Shown: one piece after another, positions 13,856-24,703 of the stretch | Numbering within the stretch: the stretch's first letter is position 1 | Layout of the letters: each line of letters starts with the position of its first letter | NCBI GenBank assembly: GCA_037974665.1 | Contig: CM075765.1 | Span: forward strand, 16,425,501 to 16,489,500 | Length of the DNA: 64,000 nt | From: Ehretia macrophylla | Taxonomy: Eukaryota > Streptophyta > Magnoliopsida > Boraginales > Ehretiaceae | Direction: 5' to 3' | The notes under the pieces: model-generated | Told to the model about the DNA's origin: nothing | The model's database searches: none | Seen by the model: only the letters and a program-made list of their open reading frames with translations | Program-made: the position numbers and the translations under genes

Positions 13856-14960
13856 TGTTAGAGATATGCACTAATGCTACATATTTGGATGACATATATT
13901 GGGCATTTTGACATTTACTTATGGCATTAGTGTTTATATGTTCGTTTACATATTGACATAATTAGGACATTCATATTCTCATTCTTTACGTGTACGAATG
14001 AGTCTCTAGTATTTTCATTAGAGGAATGTATTCTAAAAGCGTTTAGAATATGTTGGCGTATTTCCTTAATATGATAAATACTTAAAGTGTTCATAGTCCT
14101 TAGATTATTTGATTGGGTCTTTAATAATCAATTACGGACTATTACATGTGTTGTTACCTTTGATTAACATAGAGATGTTAATGATAAAGGATGGTGGGCC
14201 ATATGCCATAACAGCATAGCGATGCTACTAACAAACATGTGGATGACTATTAGTTGAATAGATCATTGAATGTGACGTGAATAACAAATTACATGACTTT
14301 GGATTAATAATTTGTTAATCGTTGCGATTGTACATGTAATCCTTAGACTTGAGACATTACGGTTGTCATATGTATTGGGGTTTGATTCTAGCATTTGGAC
14401 AATGATTGTTTTGACAAACGAGATGAGATATGTCCTCTCGCAATTTCATTCGTCTGGTATAGTGATTGATAAGTAGTGGTCAAGAGAGGATCCGTTAACC
14501 TCCGGCGTGAGGCAATGTCCTATGCGATCTAAGATTGGTTGTTTAATGAGGAAATCTTTGGCCAAGGTATGAATGATGGAGAAAGGGTTTTTCATGTGTC
14601 ATCTCTCATTACACCAATTAGATCTATGCATGGTATCGAGTTTATGAACTTAATCGAATCATGGCTCTTGCTCGACGGGACAATTAATGGAAGGATTGGA
14701 TTGCACGATAATCGGCGACCATAAATAGATTCACTTGAATAAGACTTCATTGCTTTATAAACTATCTTGATACGTTGGTAGCTAGAACGTCACTCAAGAA
14801 CTCTGAGGGCGTTTTGAGAATGACGGGAGACATTCTCTAAACAAATCGAATAGCTCGATTAATATTGAAAGTGTTCAACGTTTATTCAGTGCTATATAGT
14901 AGTGAATCTAGAAAGTCACACACAATAGAGCATGGTGAATGTTTTTCCTATTGAGCTTGA

Positions 14961-15170
14961 TTTAGTTTCTCTTAAATTGTTAAAGTGTTAACAATTGCGT
15001 TTAGTTTCTCTTGAATTGTTAAAGTGTTAATAATTGCATTTATTTTCTCTTGAATTGTTAAAGTGTTAACAATTATATTTTATTTCTCTTATATTGTTAA
15101 GGAGTTAACAATTGTATAATTGTTAAGGAGTTAATAATTGTGTAATTGTTAAGAAGTTAAAAATGGTGTA
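14961..15170 (+). repeat. 39-bp minisatellite with dyad (right LTR copy)
   Basis: About four full units and two short ones of the same repeat as at 7456-7743. Two units carry GTTAA opposite TTAATAATT, which would be a G-U wobble if the hairpin forms in RNA. Confidence 0.8.
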
Positions 15171-15285
15171 ATTGACCTTTTAAAAGTTATTGAGGTCAAT
15201 ATGTAATTATTATTAAGTGTTGGGGCTAATGTGAAAATATGAAAATGTTGTTTTCATAATTTCAACTAATTGTGATTAGGTTGAA

Positions 15286-15295
15286 TATATAAATA
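15286..15295 (+). promoter_or_regulatory. TATA-like box in right LTR
   Basis: TATATAAATA lies in the LTR upstream of an A-rich, leader-like region. The middle LTR has the weaker TATTTAAATA at the same place. If active, transcription would run rightwards into the MATE exons about 850 bp away. This is inference from sequence only. Confidence 0.4.
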
Positions 15296-16143
15296 CATTA
15301 GTGAAAAAATACTACAATAAAAGAAACAAAAGATGATAAAGTTGTAATTATTTATTTTCTAACAAAGAGACAAAACAACATAACCTTAATTCAAGGAAGG
15401 TTGTCTTCTCTTTTATTTCAAAAGGAGACAAGAACAAGAAAAGAAGGAAAAAGATGACAAGGCTTGTCACCTTTTCTTCTCTCCACACGTTGGAGAAAGA
15501 AAATGATGAAGAAAAATTGTTTTCTTCTTCAACCAAGAAAATAGTTGTCTTTTCACTTTTTCCCTCATGCCTTCATGGCTGAAAATCAGAGAAAAACGCA
15601 GCAAATAATGAGAAGAATAAGTCTTCTCTTCTTCATCATCTTCATCATACATGGCTGAAAAATGAAGCAAAAGAGATGAAGTTGTCTTCTCTTCTTCTTC
15701 ACCAAAAACGTTGCCATGAATAAGGAAGAAGAAAGAAATGGTTTTGCTCTCTTCTTCACCAACAAGCTCATAAATCTTTCATGGTAGATCTAGCACAAAA
15801 CAACCACGGAAATGGAGAAGCCATTCATTGCTTGTGTGGACGGACTAGAGCTCTTGTGCTTTCAAGGGATTGTGTCTTCCATCAAGTGAGCAAAATTTCA
15901 GATTTGTAACTTCTATGAGTTGTCTACAAGAGGTATTCTTTTCTTTTATCTCTTATTAATATATATATATATATATATATTTGCTATATATATGTTTTGC
16001 ATATGTTAATCACATGATATCAAGATTAGAGTTTCGAATGAACATCATGCTTTGAATTTCATAAATTTTTGAATGTCATGTTTCGCTTCCGCTCGATTCT
16101 TAGCTTGATGATGTTCATAACTCTAAATATACAAGATCCTTTA

Positions 16144-19100
16144 AAGATGATATCAAACAGATCGATGGCTTCAGCGATTTCATCAGAAATTTCAATATTG
16201 AGTCCGCGAAGCTTTGGTGCCTTGCTGGTCCAGCCATCTTTACCGTGCTATGTCAATACTCCATGGGGGCCATAAATCAAATCTTTGCTGGCCATGTTGG
16301 AACCCTTGAACTTGCAGCTATTTCAGTTCAAAACTCTGTTATCGCTGGATTTGCTTATGGCCTCATGGTATAATAACTGCACGCCATTTTAATTTAAAAC
16401 ACACATGATTTTACATTTTATTTCCCTTTTCTTTTATTATGTTATATATCTCACTTAAGATCATTGATTTATTTGTGACAGTTGGGCATGGGAAGTGCGC
16501 TAGAGACACTTTGTGGACAAGCTTATGGAGCTGGACAGCTTAATATGCTAGGCATTTACATGCAAAGATCATGGATTATTCTGCTCACTACAGCGATACC
16601 AATAATGTTTATGTACATATTTGCAGCGCCGGTATTGAGATTAATTGGTCAAAATCCTGATATATCAAAATGGGCAGGCATCTATTCAATTTGGATGATC
16701 CCACAGATATTTGCTTACGCGTTGAATTTTCCCATGCAGAAGTTTCTACAAGCTCAACGTAGCATGGTGGTTTATAGTCATTGGCCAACTGCTTTATATT
16801 TTCAGAGGGACATGTGGTGACGCATGGTCTGGTTTTTCTTGGAAAGCTTTTCAAAATCTGTGGGGATTTGTCAGGTTATCTCTTGCATCAGCCATAATGC
16901 TTTGGTGAGTTTCGGAATTTACATTCATTTCTTAATATTATAATATTATAAGTACAATAATTATTATGAACAGTATAAGTGGGGGACTACTCACTTACTC
17001 AAACCTCATTTTTTAAATCTAAGAATTGGATGAATAATAATTAAATAGTGATTTAAAAGTTTTGAGTTTCAACTGCAGTATTAACCAATATAGTATAAAA
17101 AAAAAATGTCATTTTTCTATAATCTTTTATGACAAAATCCCAACAAATGAAAACTACATACATCTAACAATTAAGTCCTTATTAAGAAAGTATAGAAAAG
17201 AAAAAAGAAAAAAGAAAAAAATTAGAAAGGAACCATAACAATAATCTACCCTAAAAGAAGAGATAGAAGCTTTCAAATATGAAATGAACTTTCAGCATTT
17301 GAGGGAAGATATTTCTTTTTTTTTTCGCCTCAAAGACTTTGTTTTAATTTTCCTTTTTTTTGGATAATTGATTATTTCTTACACTTTGGTTATTTTTCTT
17401 TATTGGAATCTAAATCGTAAGCAAAAGCTTGAGTTTTGATGTAACCACGATGCCCTTAGTCATAAATCCTGTATCGGCCTTTGGGTTTTGGATAACGATT
17501 TTTCCATATTCATGCAGCCTTGAAACATGGTACTACACAGCGTTGGTTTTATTTGCTGGTTACTCGAAGAATGCAGAGATTTCAGTTAGTGCTTTCTCCA
17601 TATGGTAAGCTACTTTGTCCGGCAGTATTATTTTGACCTACAACAATTCATGCCACTTTTAGATTATTAAGAAAACAAAAATATTTTTAACATGTATGGC
17701 TGGATTATATTTTTCAAAATATTAAAATTCTAATTTTAGTAATAGAAATTCAAAACTTATTTTTATTTTGTGGTTGCCAATTACTAAGATTTTATCATTT
17801 AATACACCATTTTTTAAAAAAAAATTATTTTTTTTCGAATTTCGTATTTGAAAATTGCTATTGTTTTCCTTTTGCTATTGCCCTGCAGCGCTAACATACT
17901 AGGGTGGACAGTGAGCTTATCTTTTGGATTCAATGCAGCGATAAGGTTTGTAACCCAAAAAATCTTTGAAAATTAAATTCTAGCTAGATTTTACAACCAA
18001 TATAAAAACAGAAATTAAATATATACATATGCCTTGTGAAATTTGCAGCGTAAGGGTATCAAATGAGTTGGGAGCAGGTCACCCAAGAAAAGCAAAATTC
18101 TCAGTGGTTGTGGTCACAATTACTGCACTTATATGTGGCCTCTTACTTGCACTTGTTTTTTTTGTTGCTCGAGAGCAATACCCAGCTTTATTTTCGGATA
18201 GTAAAGAAGTCCAAAAGGTTGTATATGACCTTACACCTTTCCTATGTCATAGCATTATCATTAACGTTCTTCAACCTACTCTCTCAGGTTAGTAAATTAA
18301 TTCATTATATATTGTTGTGGTGAGTCCCGAGATTACGAGAAAAAATGGGCCTTAACACACATGTGTAATGTACGGGCCCTGAGAATCAGAGAAAACATGA
18401 GTCTTAACACACGTGTAGAACTCAACTATTGACCTAAAAACTTTAGTGTCCATTTCTTCTCATATTAATTCTTAAGACTCGCCACAACCTATATATATAG
18501 AATTTCAAGCATTTAAACTTTCTCTATCAACAAGCTAAATCAGAGGGTTATTAAATTGTACAATTTAGGAGTCACGATTGGAGCTGGGTGGCAAGCATAT
18601 GTGGCATATGTGAATATAGTTTGCTACTATATGTTTTTGGTCTTCCTTTAGGGCTGATTCTAGGCTATGTAATCGACTTGAGTGCTAAGGTATTTACATT
18701 TTCTCTACATCTTGTTCATTGTCTCATAATTGCTTCAATATATTTTAGACTTCTCCATTAGATTATTTAACGTCGTGCTATTTTTATTGCTCCTAGATCA
18801 ACCAGAAAAATAATTAGCTGTATTTATTGATTTTTTAATTAAACTCAAACTTTTATGTTAGTTAAGGGAGAGAAGAAAGAAAAACGAAGAGAGATAAAAG
18901 TTAATAAAAGAAGATAGAGAAAAAATAAAATAAAATTAACAAAAGAAGAGAGAAATAAAATAAACTTATTTAAAAGGAAACGTTCAGTATTACTCATCGG
19001 CATATAAGTGTCTTGACTTAAATCTAAATGTTTGACCTTGATTCTTGGTACATGCTGATTAATAGATGTTGATGTTTTGCAGGGCATATGGGTTGGCATG

Positions 19101-19377
19101 TTGTCAGGAACAACAATTCAAACGTCTGTGTTGGTTTGGATGATATACAAAACAAATTGGAACCAAGAGGTACACTATTTAGCCAATAAGCATATCGACA
19201 ACTGAGTTATATAAAATCCCCACACAAATTAATTTTCTCGGCACTATTATTACGCTAGATTTATGGGAAGATTTTAAAAGAAGTTTAATATTGCAGGCTT
19301 CTGTTGCTGGAGACAGAATAAAACAATGGGGAGGAGAAACGAAAACAGATGCAGTTGATGCGCATAGCATTAGTTGA
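16144..19377 (+). pseudogene. MATE efflux transporter (DETOXIFICATION 33-35-like) pseudogene, eight exons
   Basis: Exons: 16146-16367, 16482-16904, 17518-17604, 17889-17945, 18049-18287, 18569-18689, 19083-19169 and 19297-19377 (TGA). All introns are GT-AG. The translation gives MATE hallmarks: AGPAIF, LGMGSALETLCGQAYGAG, YMQRSWI, WMIPQIFAYALNFP, RVSNELGAGHPRKAKFS, GAGWQAYVAYVN and a C-terminal KTNW followed by QWGGE. The family exports metabolites by H+ or Na+ antiport through 12 membrane helices, usually at the vacuole or plasma membrane. Breaks: roughly 35-40 N-terminal residues are missing at the LTR junction; about 44 codons are deleted in exon 2 at about 16770 with a frame change; exon 6 carries a 2-bp TA insertion at about 18630 (121 bp where 119 keeps frame) leading to stops. 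The gene is clearly dead, though its splice sites are preserved. Confidence 0.93.
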
Positions 19378-20386
19378 AAGGAACTATATATATATACCAA
19401 AACGTACAGCTTTCCCGTTTAAGATGTTATTGTTCTTCTTTTTCCTGTTTGGTTTTAATATGATCTTAATGATGTATTTTTTTGGCTAGTATCTTTCTGT
19501 TATTGGTTTTTGACCCACCTCTTGTAGTTTCATAAACCTTTGCAAAAAAAAAAAACAAAGGTGTGAAATGTGTTGTTTATAAATATGTAGCTAAAGTCTC
19601 CTCTACACAACTTTAGCATGAGCTTACATGAAATATTGATGTCTGTAAAATTTGTCTACAGTTTTTCTCTATCATTGATATTTAGACTTTTAATTTTTTT
19701 TTCTTAGCCCACGAGATTCGAACTTGATCTTCCGACTGTTAAGGAAAATAACCTACCACTAGATTACTCCTAAATTTATAGTTAGCTAGAGTTAAAGACT
19801 TTCAACTTGAGGATAATGACTTGCAAGAGTTGGAGATTGAGATAAGTGGGGCTATTTATTAGTCTCTCTTAATTGCTCATGTGTCTCTTACATCTATCAA
19901 GTATTATAGTGCCATTATCAAGCTTCTCATTGCTGTTCTTGAATCTTATTAATTATGTTAACCTGGTTGTTGTAATATGCCCATTCAGTTTTTATTCTTT
20001 TCTTTGGCTTCACGAATTTGAGAAAGAAAATTGAATTCCAATTATTTGTACTATCACGCGTGAAGGGTGCATGGACCCCGATTTAATCACATTAATTTGA
20101 GAATGTTTTGTTGATTGGTATCTAATTGAAGTAGAGAGTGATGATTCGAAGCAGCTTGCAATGGCCCGCCTCAAGTAGATCCATTATTTATGTCAATGAA
20201 GACGCAGACCGGTCAAGCTGGGCTGCCTCAATTAAATCTGACCCCAAAGTAACATCAACATCAATTGGATTGTCTGAGGATTGCCCCAAGTGGCAATAGG
20301 ATTTACATCGTATTGTTCGCTTGTCCATTCCCTTAGAAAAATTCTGTAAATCGTTCAACGTTCCAGATTGAAGATATAGATCTCAC
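19378..20386. other. Downstream flank of the MATE pseudogene, no gene seen
   Basis: AT-rich sequence that probably includes the former 3' UTR. A stretch at about 20190-20330 is less AT-rich and has one short open frame that looks coding-like, but it matches no family I recognise and is too short to call. Confidence 0.4.
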
Positions 20387-20391
20387 ACTGA

Positions 20392-20622
20392 TGTTGAGAA
20401 ATAAGAAAGACATGATGTTACAAAAAAGAGTGTATTGCTCTTGAACAGAGAAAATTATGTATATCAACTACAATGTACAAGTTATTATATAGATACAAAA
20501 CTACTTGCTCTCCAAGCTAATCTACTTGCTCTCCAAGCTAATCTAAGTATGGTAAGTCTAACTATGATAAAACTAGACAATTGTACACGGAATATTAATT
20601 ATATACAAATTATACGTTAACA
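20392..20622 (-). repeat. 3' LTR of the Copia element
   Basis: On the plus strand it runs from TGTTGAGAAATAAG to TATACGTTAACA. It contains a 21-bp segment (CTACTTGCTCTCC...) repeated in tandem at about 20501-20542, which is also present in the other LTR. Confidence 0.93.
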
Positions 20623-20636
20623 CCCCCCCTCAAACT
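20623..20636 (-). other. Polypurine tract of the Copia element
   Basis: Read on the minus strand this is GAGTTTGAGGGGGGG immediately before the 3' LTR. It is the expected plus-strand primer. Confidence 0.8.
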
Positions 20637-20746
20637 CAAGGTGGTGTAAATGACACTAGCTTGAGTTTGCAAATTAGATCCTGAAGACAGCCTGGAGGAT
20701 GCGCTTTTGTAAAGAGATCTGCAAGCTGATCAACCGAGGGAGTATA

Positions 20747-22204
20747 CTAGAGCTTGAGAGTTCCAAGAGCAACATGCTGATGAATGAAGTGACAATCACA
20801 CTCAATATGACGAGTGTGCTCATGAAAGACATCATTGTGAGCAATCTGAATGGCACTCTGATTATCGCAATACAGAGTGGTGCCAAGAGGTTGAGAGACA
20901 CTCATGTCAGCGAGAAGCCAACGAAGCCAGATGACCTCTTGAGTAGCATCAGCAAGTGCACGATACTTAGCTTCAGTACTCGAGCAAGCAACAACGGTTT
21001 GTTTCTTGCTGCGCCAACAAAGAAGAGAATCACCAAGGAGGAAACAGTATCCAGTCACAGAATGCCGATCAGTAGGATCAGCAGCTCAATTTGCGTCTGA
21101 GTAGCCATGCAAAGTTAATGATGAGCTGTGAGAAAAGAAGAGTCCATAAAATAAGATGCCTTTGATATAACGAAGTATCCAGAGAACTGCAGCATAGTGT
21201 GTGGTACGAGGAGCGGACATGAACTGGCTGACTAGGTGAACAACATAGACAATGTCAGGCCGAGTCACAGTGAGATAAATAAGACTGCCAACTAGTTGGC
21301 GATACAAAGATGCATCTGAAAATAGTGTCCCATCTAGTGGGGTAAGGCGGACATTAGCATCAAGAGGGGTAGATGCAGTTTTGTTGTCAGTAAGGCTAGC
21401 ACGAGCCAGAAGATCAAAAGAATACTTGGCTTGAGAAAGATAGTAACCAGCCGAATCAGAGGAGACTTCAATGCCTAGAAAGTAACTCAGAGGACCAAGA
21501 TCTTTCATCTCAAAGTGGTGGTTGAGAAACTACTTGAGATCAGAAATACCCGTCAAGTCATCCCCAGTAATAATCATATCATCCACATATAAGAGCAAGA
21601 GAATAATACTAGAATTAGAACGCTAAATAAATAGTGCAGAATCATGATTACTTGGATTAAACCCAAAATCAAGAATAACGGAGCTGAATTTGGAAAACCA
21701 AGCATGCGGGGCTTGTTTGAGACTGTAGAGAGCACGACGGAGCCTACACACCTTATGGGGAGGATGAGAATACCTGGGATGAGTTTTCATAAAGGCTTCT
21801 TCTATAAGATCCCCATTGAGGAATACATTTTTGACATCCATCTGAAATAACTACCATTGTCTAACGGTAGCTACAACAATGAGTGTACGAACGGAAGTAA
21901 GACGAGCAACAGGTGTAAATGTTTCCTCATAATCAATACCATACTCCTGAGTAAAGCCTTTGGCCACCAAATGAGTCTTATATCGTTCTACGGAGCCATC
22001 AGATTTGGTTTTAATTTTATACACCCACGTGCATCCCATAACATTTTTTCCTGGAGGAAGATCTACTAAATCCCATGTTTGCTTGTTTTCCAATGCCTGC
22101 AATTCATCAGACATAGCTTGCTGCCATAGAGGGTTAGAACTGGCCTCATGATAAATTTGAGGTTCATGAAGTGAAAGAATAGTAAAAAAACAATGATAAT
22201 CCAA
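20747..22204 (-). pseudogene. Copia reverse transcriptase and RNase H, broken
   Basis: Reading leftwards: the N-terminal RT block (W.LVDLPPGK, WVYKIK, LVAKGFTQ, YEETFTPVARL) at 22204-21851; QMDVKNVFLNGDL and LYSLKQAPHAW at 21841-21623; the catalytic YVDDMIITGDD at about 21600-21570; EMKDLGPLSYFLG and RPDIVYVVHLVSQFM at 21508-21086; RNase H with SKKQTVVACSSTEAKYRAL, WLRWLL and CDNQSAIQIAHN at 21058-20747. Stops split the frame at about 21848 and 21525 (CAG-type positions) and at about 21084 (expected Trp codon, now TGA). Active-site residues are present but the protein cannot be made in one piece. Confidence 0.93.
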
Positions 22205-22494
22205 AAGTGAGAAGGAATTGATCTTACTCGTGTGAATCGACGAAGAGATGACTCAGTAGGAATAGAAGGTAAAGTAGAAGAAGAGGGCTCGTCATCGGGT
22301 ATGAACCCATCAGGTGGGACAGTCTCCTTAGGAAGGGTCGTGTCAGGTGGATCATCAAGTCCTGTAGGTGTACCTGTGTCACTGTCGTCATCGGGGAATA
22401 AAGAAAAGGGAATGATCTGTGAAATATGCAGTAGAGATAGCATGAGGTAGGGAAAAAGGTGAGAGGGAGGAAAACATCTTATTCTCCTAAAAAA

Positions 22495-23740
22495 TCACAT
22501 GACGAGAGACTTGGAGACATTTGGATAGTGGATCCCAACACCGATACCCTTGTGTTCAATACCATACCCTAAGAAACAACATAATCGGGCTCGAGGTTCG
22601 AGTTTGGTATGTTCTTGGAGAGGAAGTAAGACAAAACATGCACAACCAAAGTCGCGAAGGTGATCATAGGTAGGCGGATATCCATAGAGGCGTTCATAAG
22701 GGGTACTGTTATTAATGACAGGTGAAGGAAGACGGTTAATGACATGGACTGTAGTGAGAGCAGCTTCCTCCCAGAAGCTCTCTGGACATGATGCAGATAT
22801 AAGAGATGTGCGAGTGATATCAAGAATATGTCTGTGTTTTCGCTCGGCATGCCCATTTTGTTGAGAGGTGTGGGGGCAAGAACGATGGGAAATGGTTCCA
22901 TGCTTACGGAAAAGATCAAGAATGGTAGATTCCTTATACTCCATGGCATTATCGACACGAAGGACTTTGATATACTGGTTAAACTAAGTATAGATCATGG
23001 CAGTGAATTCAGAATAGATGCGGGGCAGATCAAATCTATGGTGCATAAGATAGATCCATGTAAATCGTGAATAATCATCGATAAAAATGACAAAATATCG
23101 AGACCCGCCCATGGTGGGAGTAAGAGAGGGACCCCAAATATCAAAATGAACTAAGTCAAAACATGCAGCAGATGAAAAGTCACTTTTATTGAAATGTAAG
23201 GCAGGTTGTTTCACAAGATGACATGATAAACAATCAAAAGAGTGCATAGAAGGTTTGCCTAAAACGCCACTAGATACCAAGGATTGCAATTTTCCTAAAG
23301 AGGCATAACCTAATCTAGAGTGCCAAAGGTGAAGAGAGAGAGACCCTAACGAGGTGGTGACTGATGCATAAGTATTAAGGTGAGAAGGGAGATGCAGACT
23401 AACAAGTTCAAAGAGATGTCCAACCTTTCGGCCTATCCCAATAGTTTGTTCTGTTTGAGGGTCCTGCACGCAACAACTAGAAGCAGAGAAAGTGACAGTT
23501 AGACCAAGTTCACATAATTGACTGATGGAGATAAGATTAAGGGTAAGTTTAGGGACAAGATAAGTATTTGGAAATGAAGCATGAGAAGTAGACACTGAAC
23601 CTATATGACTTACAGGCATGGATGTACCGTCAGCAGTATAAATAGAAGGTGCAAAAAAATAGATAATTGTATTGGTTAAGTAAGAAGAATCAGGAGTCAT
23701 ATGGTTAGAACAAGCAGTGTCAAAGAACCATGAAGACTTA
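22495..23740 (-). pseudogene. Copia protease C-terminal part and integrase, broken
   Basis: The protease active-site region reads WFFDTACSNHMTP at about 23730. It is followed by GAG-pre-integrase (LWHSRLGYASLGKL, CLSCHLVKQ) and the integrase core with FDIWGP, FVIFIDDYSRFTW and, in the next open segment, the SQQNGHAERKHRHI motif carrying the catalytic Glu, then SFWEEAALT.VHVINRLP. The frame is interrupted between 22984 and 22944. The integrase would insert the cDNA copy; here it is non-functional. Confidence 0.9.
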
Positions 23741-23868
23741 CCAAGTGTGGCTGAGAGAACAGTGGAAGGGGAATGATTAAACTGAGGTAAAACATGTTTA
23801 ATGAGGTTTTGGAGGTCGGCAACTGATAGAGATGAGGAAGGAGCATCAGGAAAGGCGCTTGATGTATT

Positions 23869-24093
23869 CTAAGCCTTGAAGGAATCATCGTTTGGTCGAT
23901 GTCCTTGAGAATTTATGTTGGGATTCTGATAGCATTCATGTAGGTAATGGCCTGGATGAATTTTCTTGTAAAAGGGGCACGCTTGAGTAGGACAGTGCAA
24001 GAGGGAATGACTAGAGAGATGATAGTACTTATACTCCTGTTGAGAGGATAAGTGGGATGTCGTGTTGTTCTTTAAGACATCCAAATGCTCCAT
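23869..24093 (-). pseudogene. Copia gag remnant with damaged zinc knuckle
   Basis: A 74-codon ORF carries CPFYKKIHPGHYLHEC, which resembles a gag zinc knuckle in which the second Cys is Tyr (consistent with TGT to TAT). The upstream gag capsid domain expected for Copia is missing, because only a short spacer separates this from the PBS. Confidence 0.6.
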
Positions 24094-24455
24094 TGTGGAT
24101 TCAAAACTAATATGTAGAGTGAGAATTTGAAGAAACAGCCAGCAAAAACGGACTCAGGACATCGAAAAACTTAGGAAAGGGTCTGCTCAGTTTTTTTTTA
24201 TTATTTAGAATTAACAGCGGCGGTATTCCGGCGGAGCGTGGGGCGCGTGCGGCGTCGGATGGTGGCGATTTTTGTGGCTTTGGAAAGATCTTGACGAGAG
24301 CTTTCACGGGGTATGGCGCGTGTACCAAGAAAGAACCAGAAAGACTTTAAGAATGGCCCGAACAGAACGAAATTGCTGAGTTTTGAAATAAATAAATAAA
24401 TTCTGCAATGATTTTTGAGGGATCGATGACAGTGGCATAGGCTACCAGGATGGTA

Positions 24456-24467
24456 GCTCTGATACCA
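24456..24467 (-). other. Primer binding site of the Copia element
   Basis: GCTCTGATACCA on the plus strand is TGGTATCAGAGC on the minus strand, directly next to the 5' LTR. Confidence 0.92.
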
Positions 24468-24698
24468 TGTCGAGAAATAAGAAAGACATGATTTTATAGA
24501 AAATAGTATATTGCTCTTGAACAGAGAAAGTTATGTATATCAACTACAATGTATAAGCTACTATATAGATATAAGACTACTTGCTCTCCAAGCTAATTTA
24601 CTTGCTCTTCAAGCTAATCTGAGTATGGTAAGTCTAATTATGGTAAACCTATACAACTGTACGTGAAATATTAATTATATACAAATTATACGTTAACA
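24468..24698 (-). repeat. 5' LTR of the Copia element
   Basis: Plus-strand ends are TGTCGAGAAATAAG and TACGTTAACA. It differs from 20392-20622 at scattered single bases. Confidence 0.93.
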
Positions 24699-24703
24699 AC
24701 TGA

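Larger units (their letters stand above)
13856..16143 (+). mobile_element. LTR (right) abutting the MATE pseudogene
   Basis: The 2288-bp LTR matches 6351-8703. The main length difference is loss of about two minisatellite units. The last bases read ATCCTTTA instead of ATCTTTCA. Directly to the right the MATE reading frame begins at about 16146, so the element sits inside or at the edge of MATE exon 1, on the same strand. The left junction of the whole chain is outside the window, so a TSD cannot be checked. Confidence 0.85.
20392..24698 (-). mobile_element. Complete but inactive Ty1/Copia retrotransposon, TSD ACTGA
   Basis: Two 231-bp LTRs bound a 3.8-kb interior, flanked by ACTGA at 20387-20391 and 24699-24703. 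On the minus strand the order is PBS (24456-24467), gag remnant, protease, integrase, RT, RNase H and a G7 polypurine tract, which is the Copia order. About 380 bp separate the PBS from the zinc-knuckle region, so most of gag is deleted. Several in-frame stops fit CAG to TAG or TGG to TGA changes. The perfect TSD and similar LTRs suggest a fairly recent insertion that decayed by point mutation. Confidence 0.95.

Noticed and set aside
16482-16820. Separate 112-codon transporter gene
   Set aside because: It is exon 2 of the MATE pseudogene up to a frameshift stop, not an independent gene.
20699-21100. 133-codon plus-strand ORF
   Set aside because: Antisense shadow of the Copia RNase H region.
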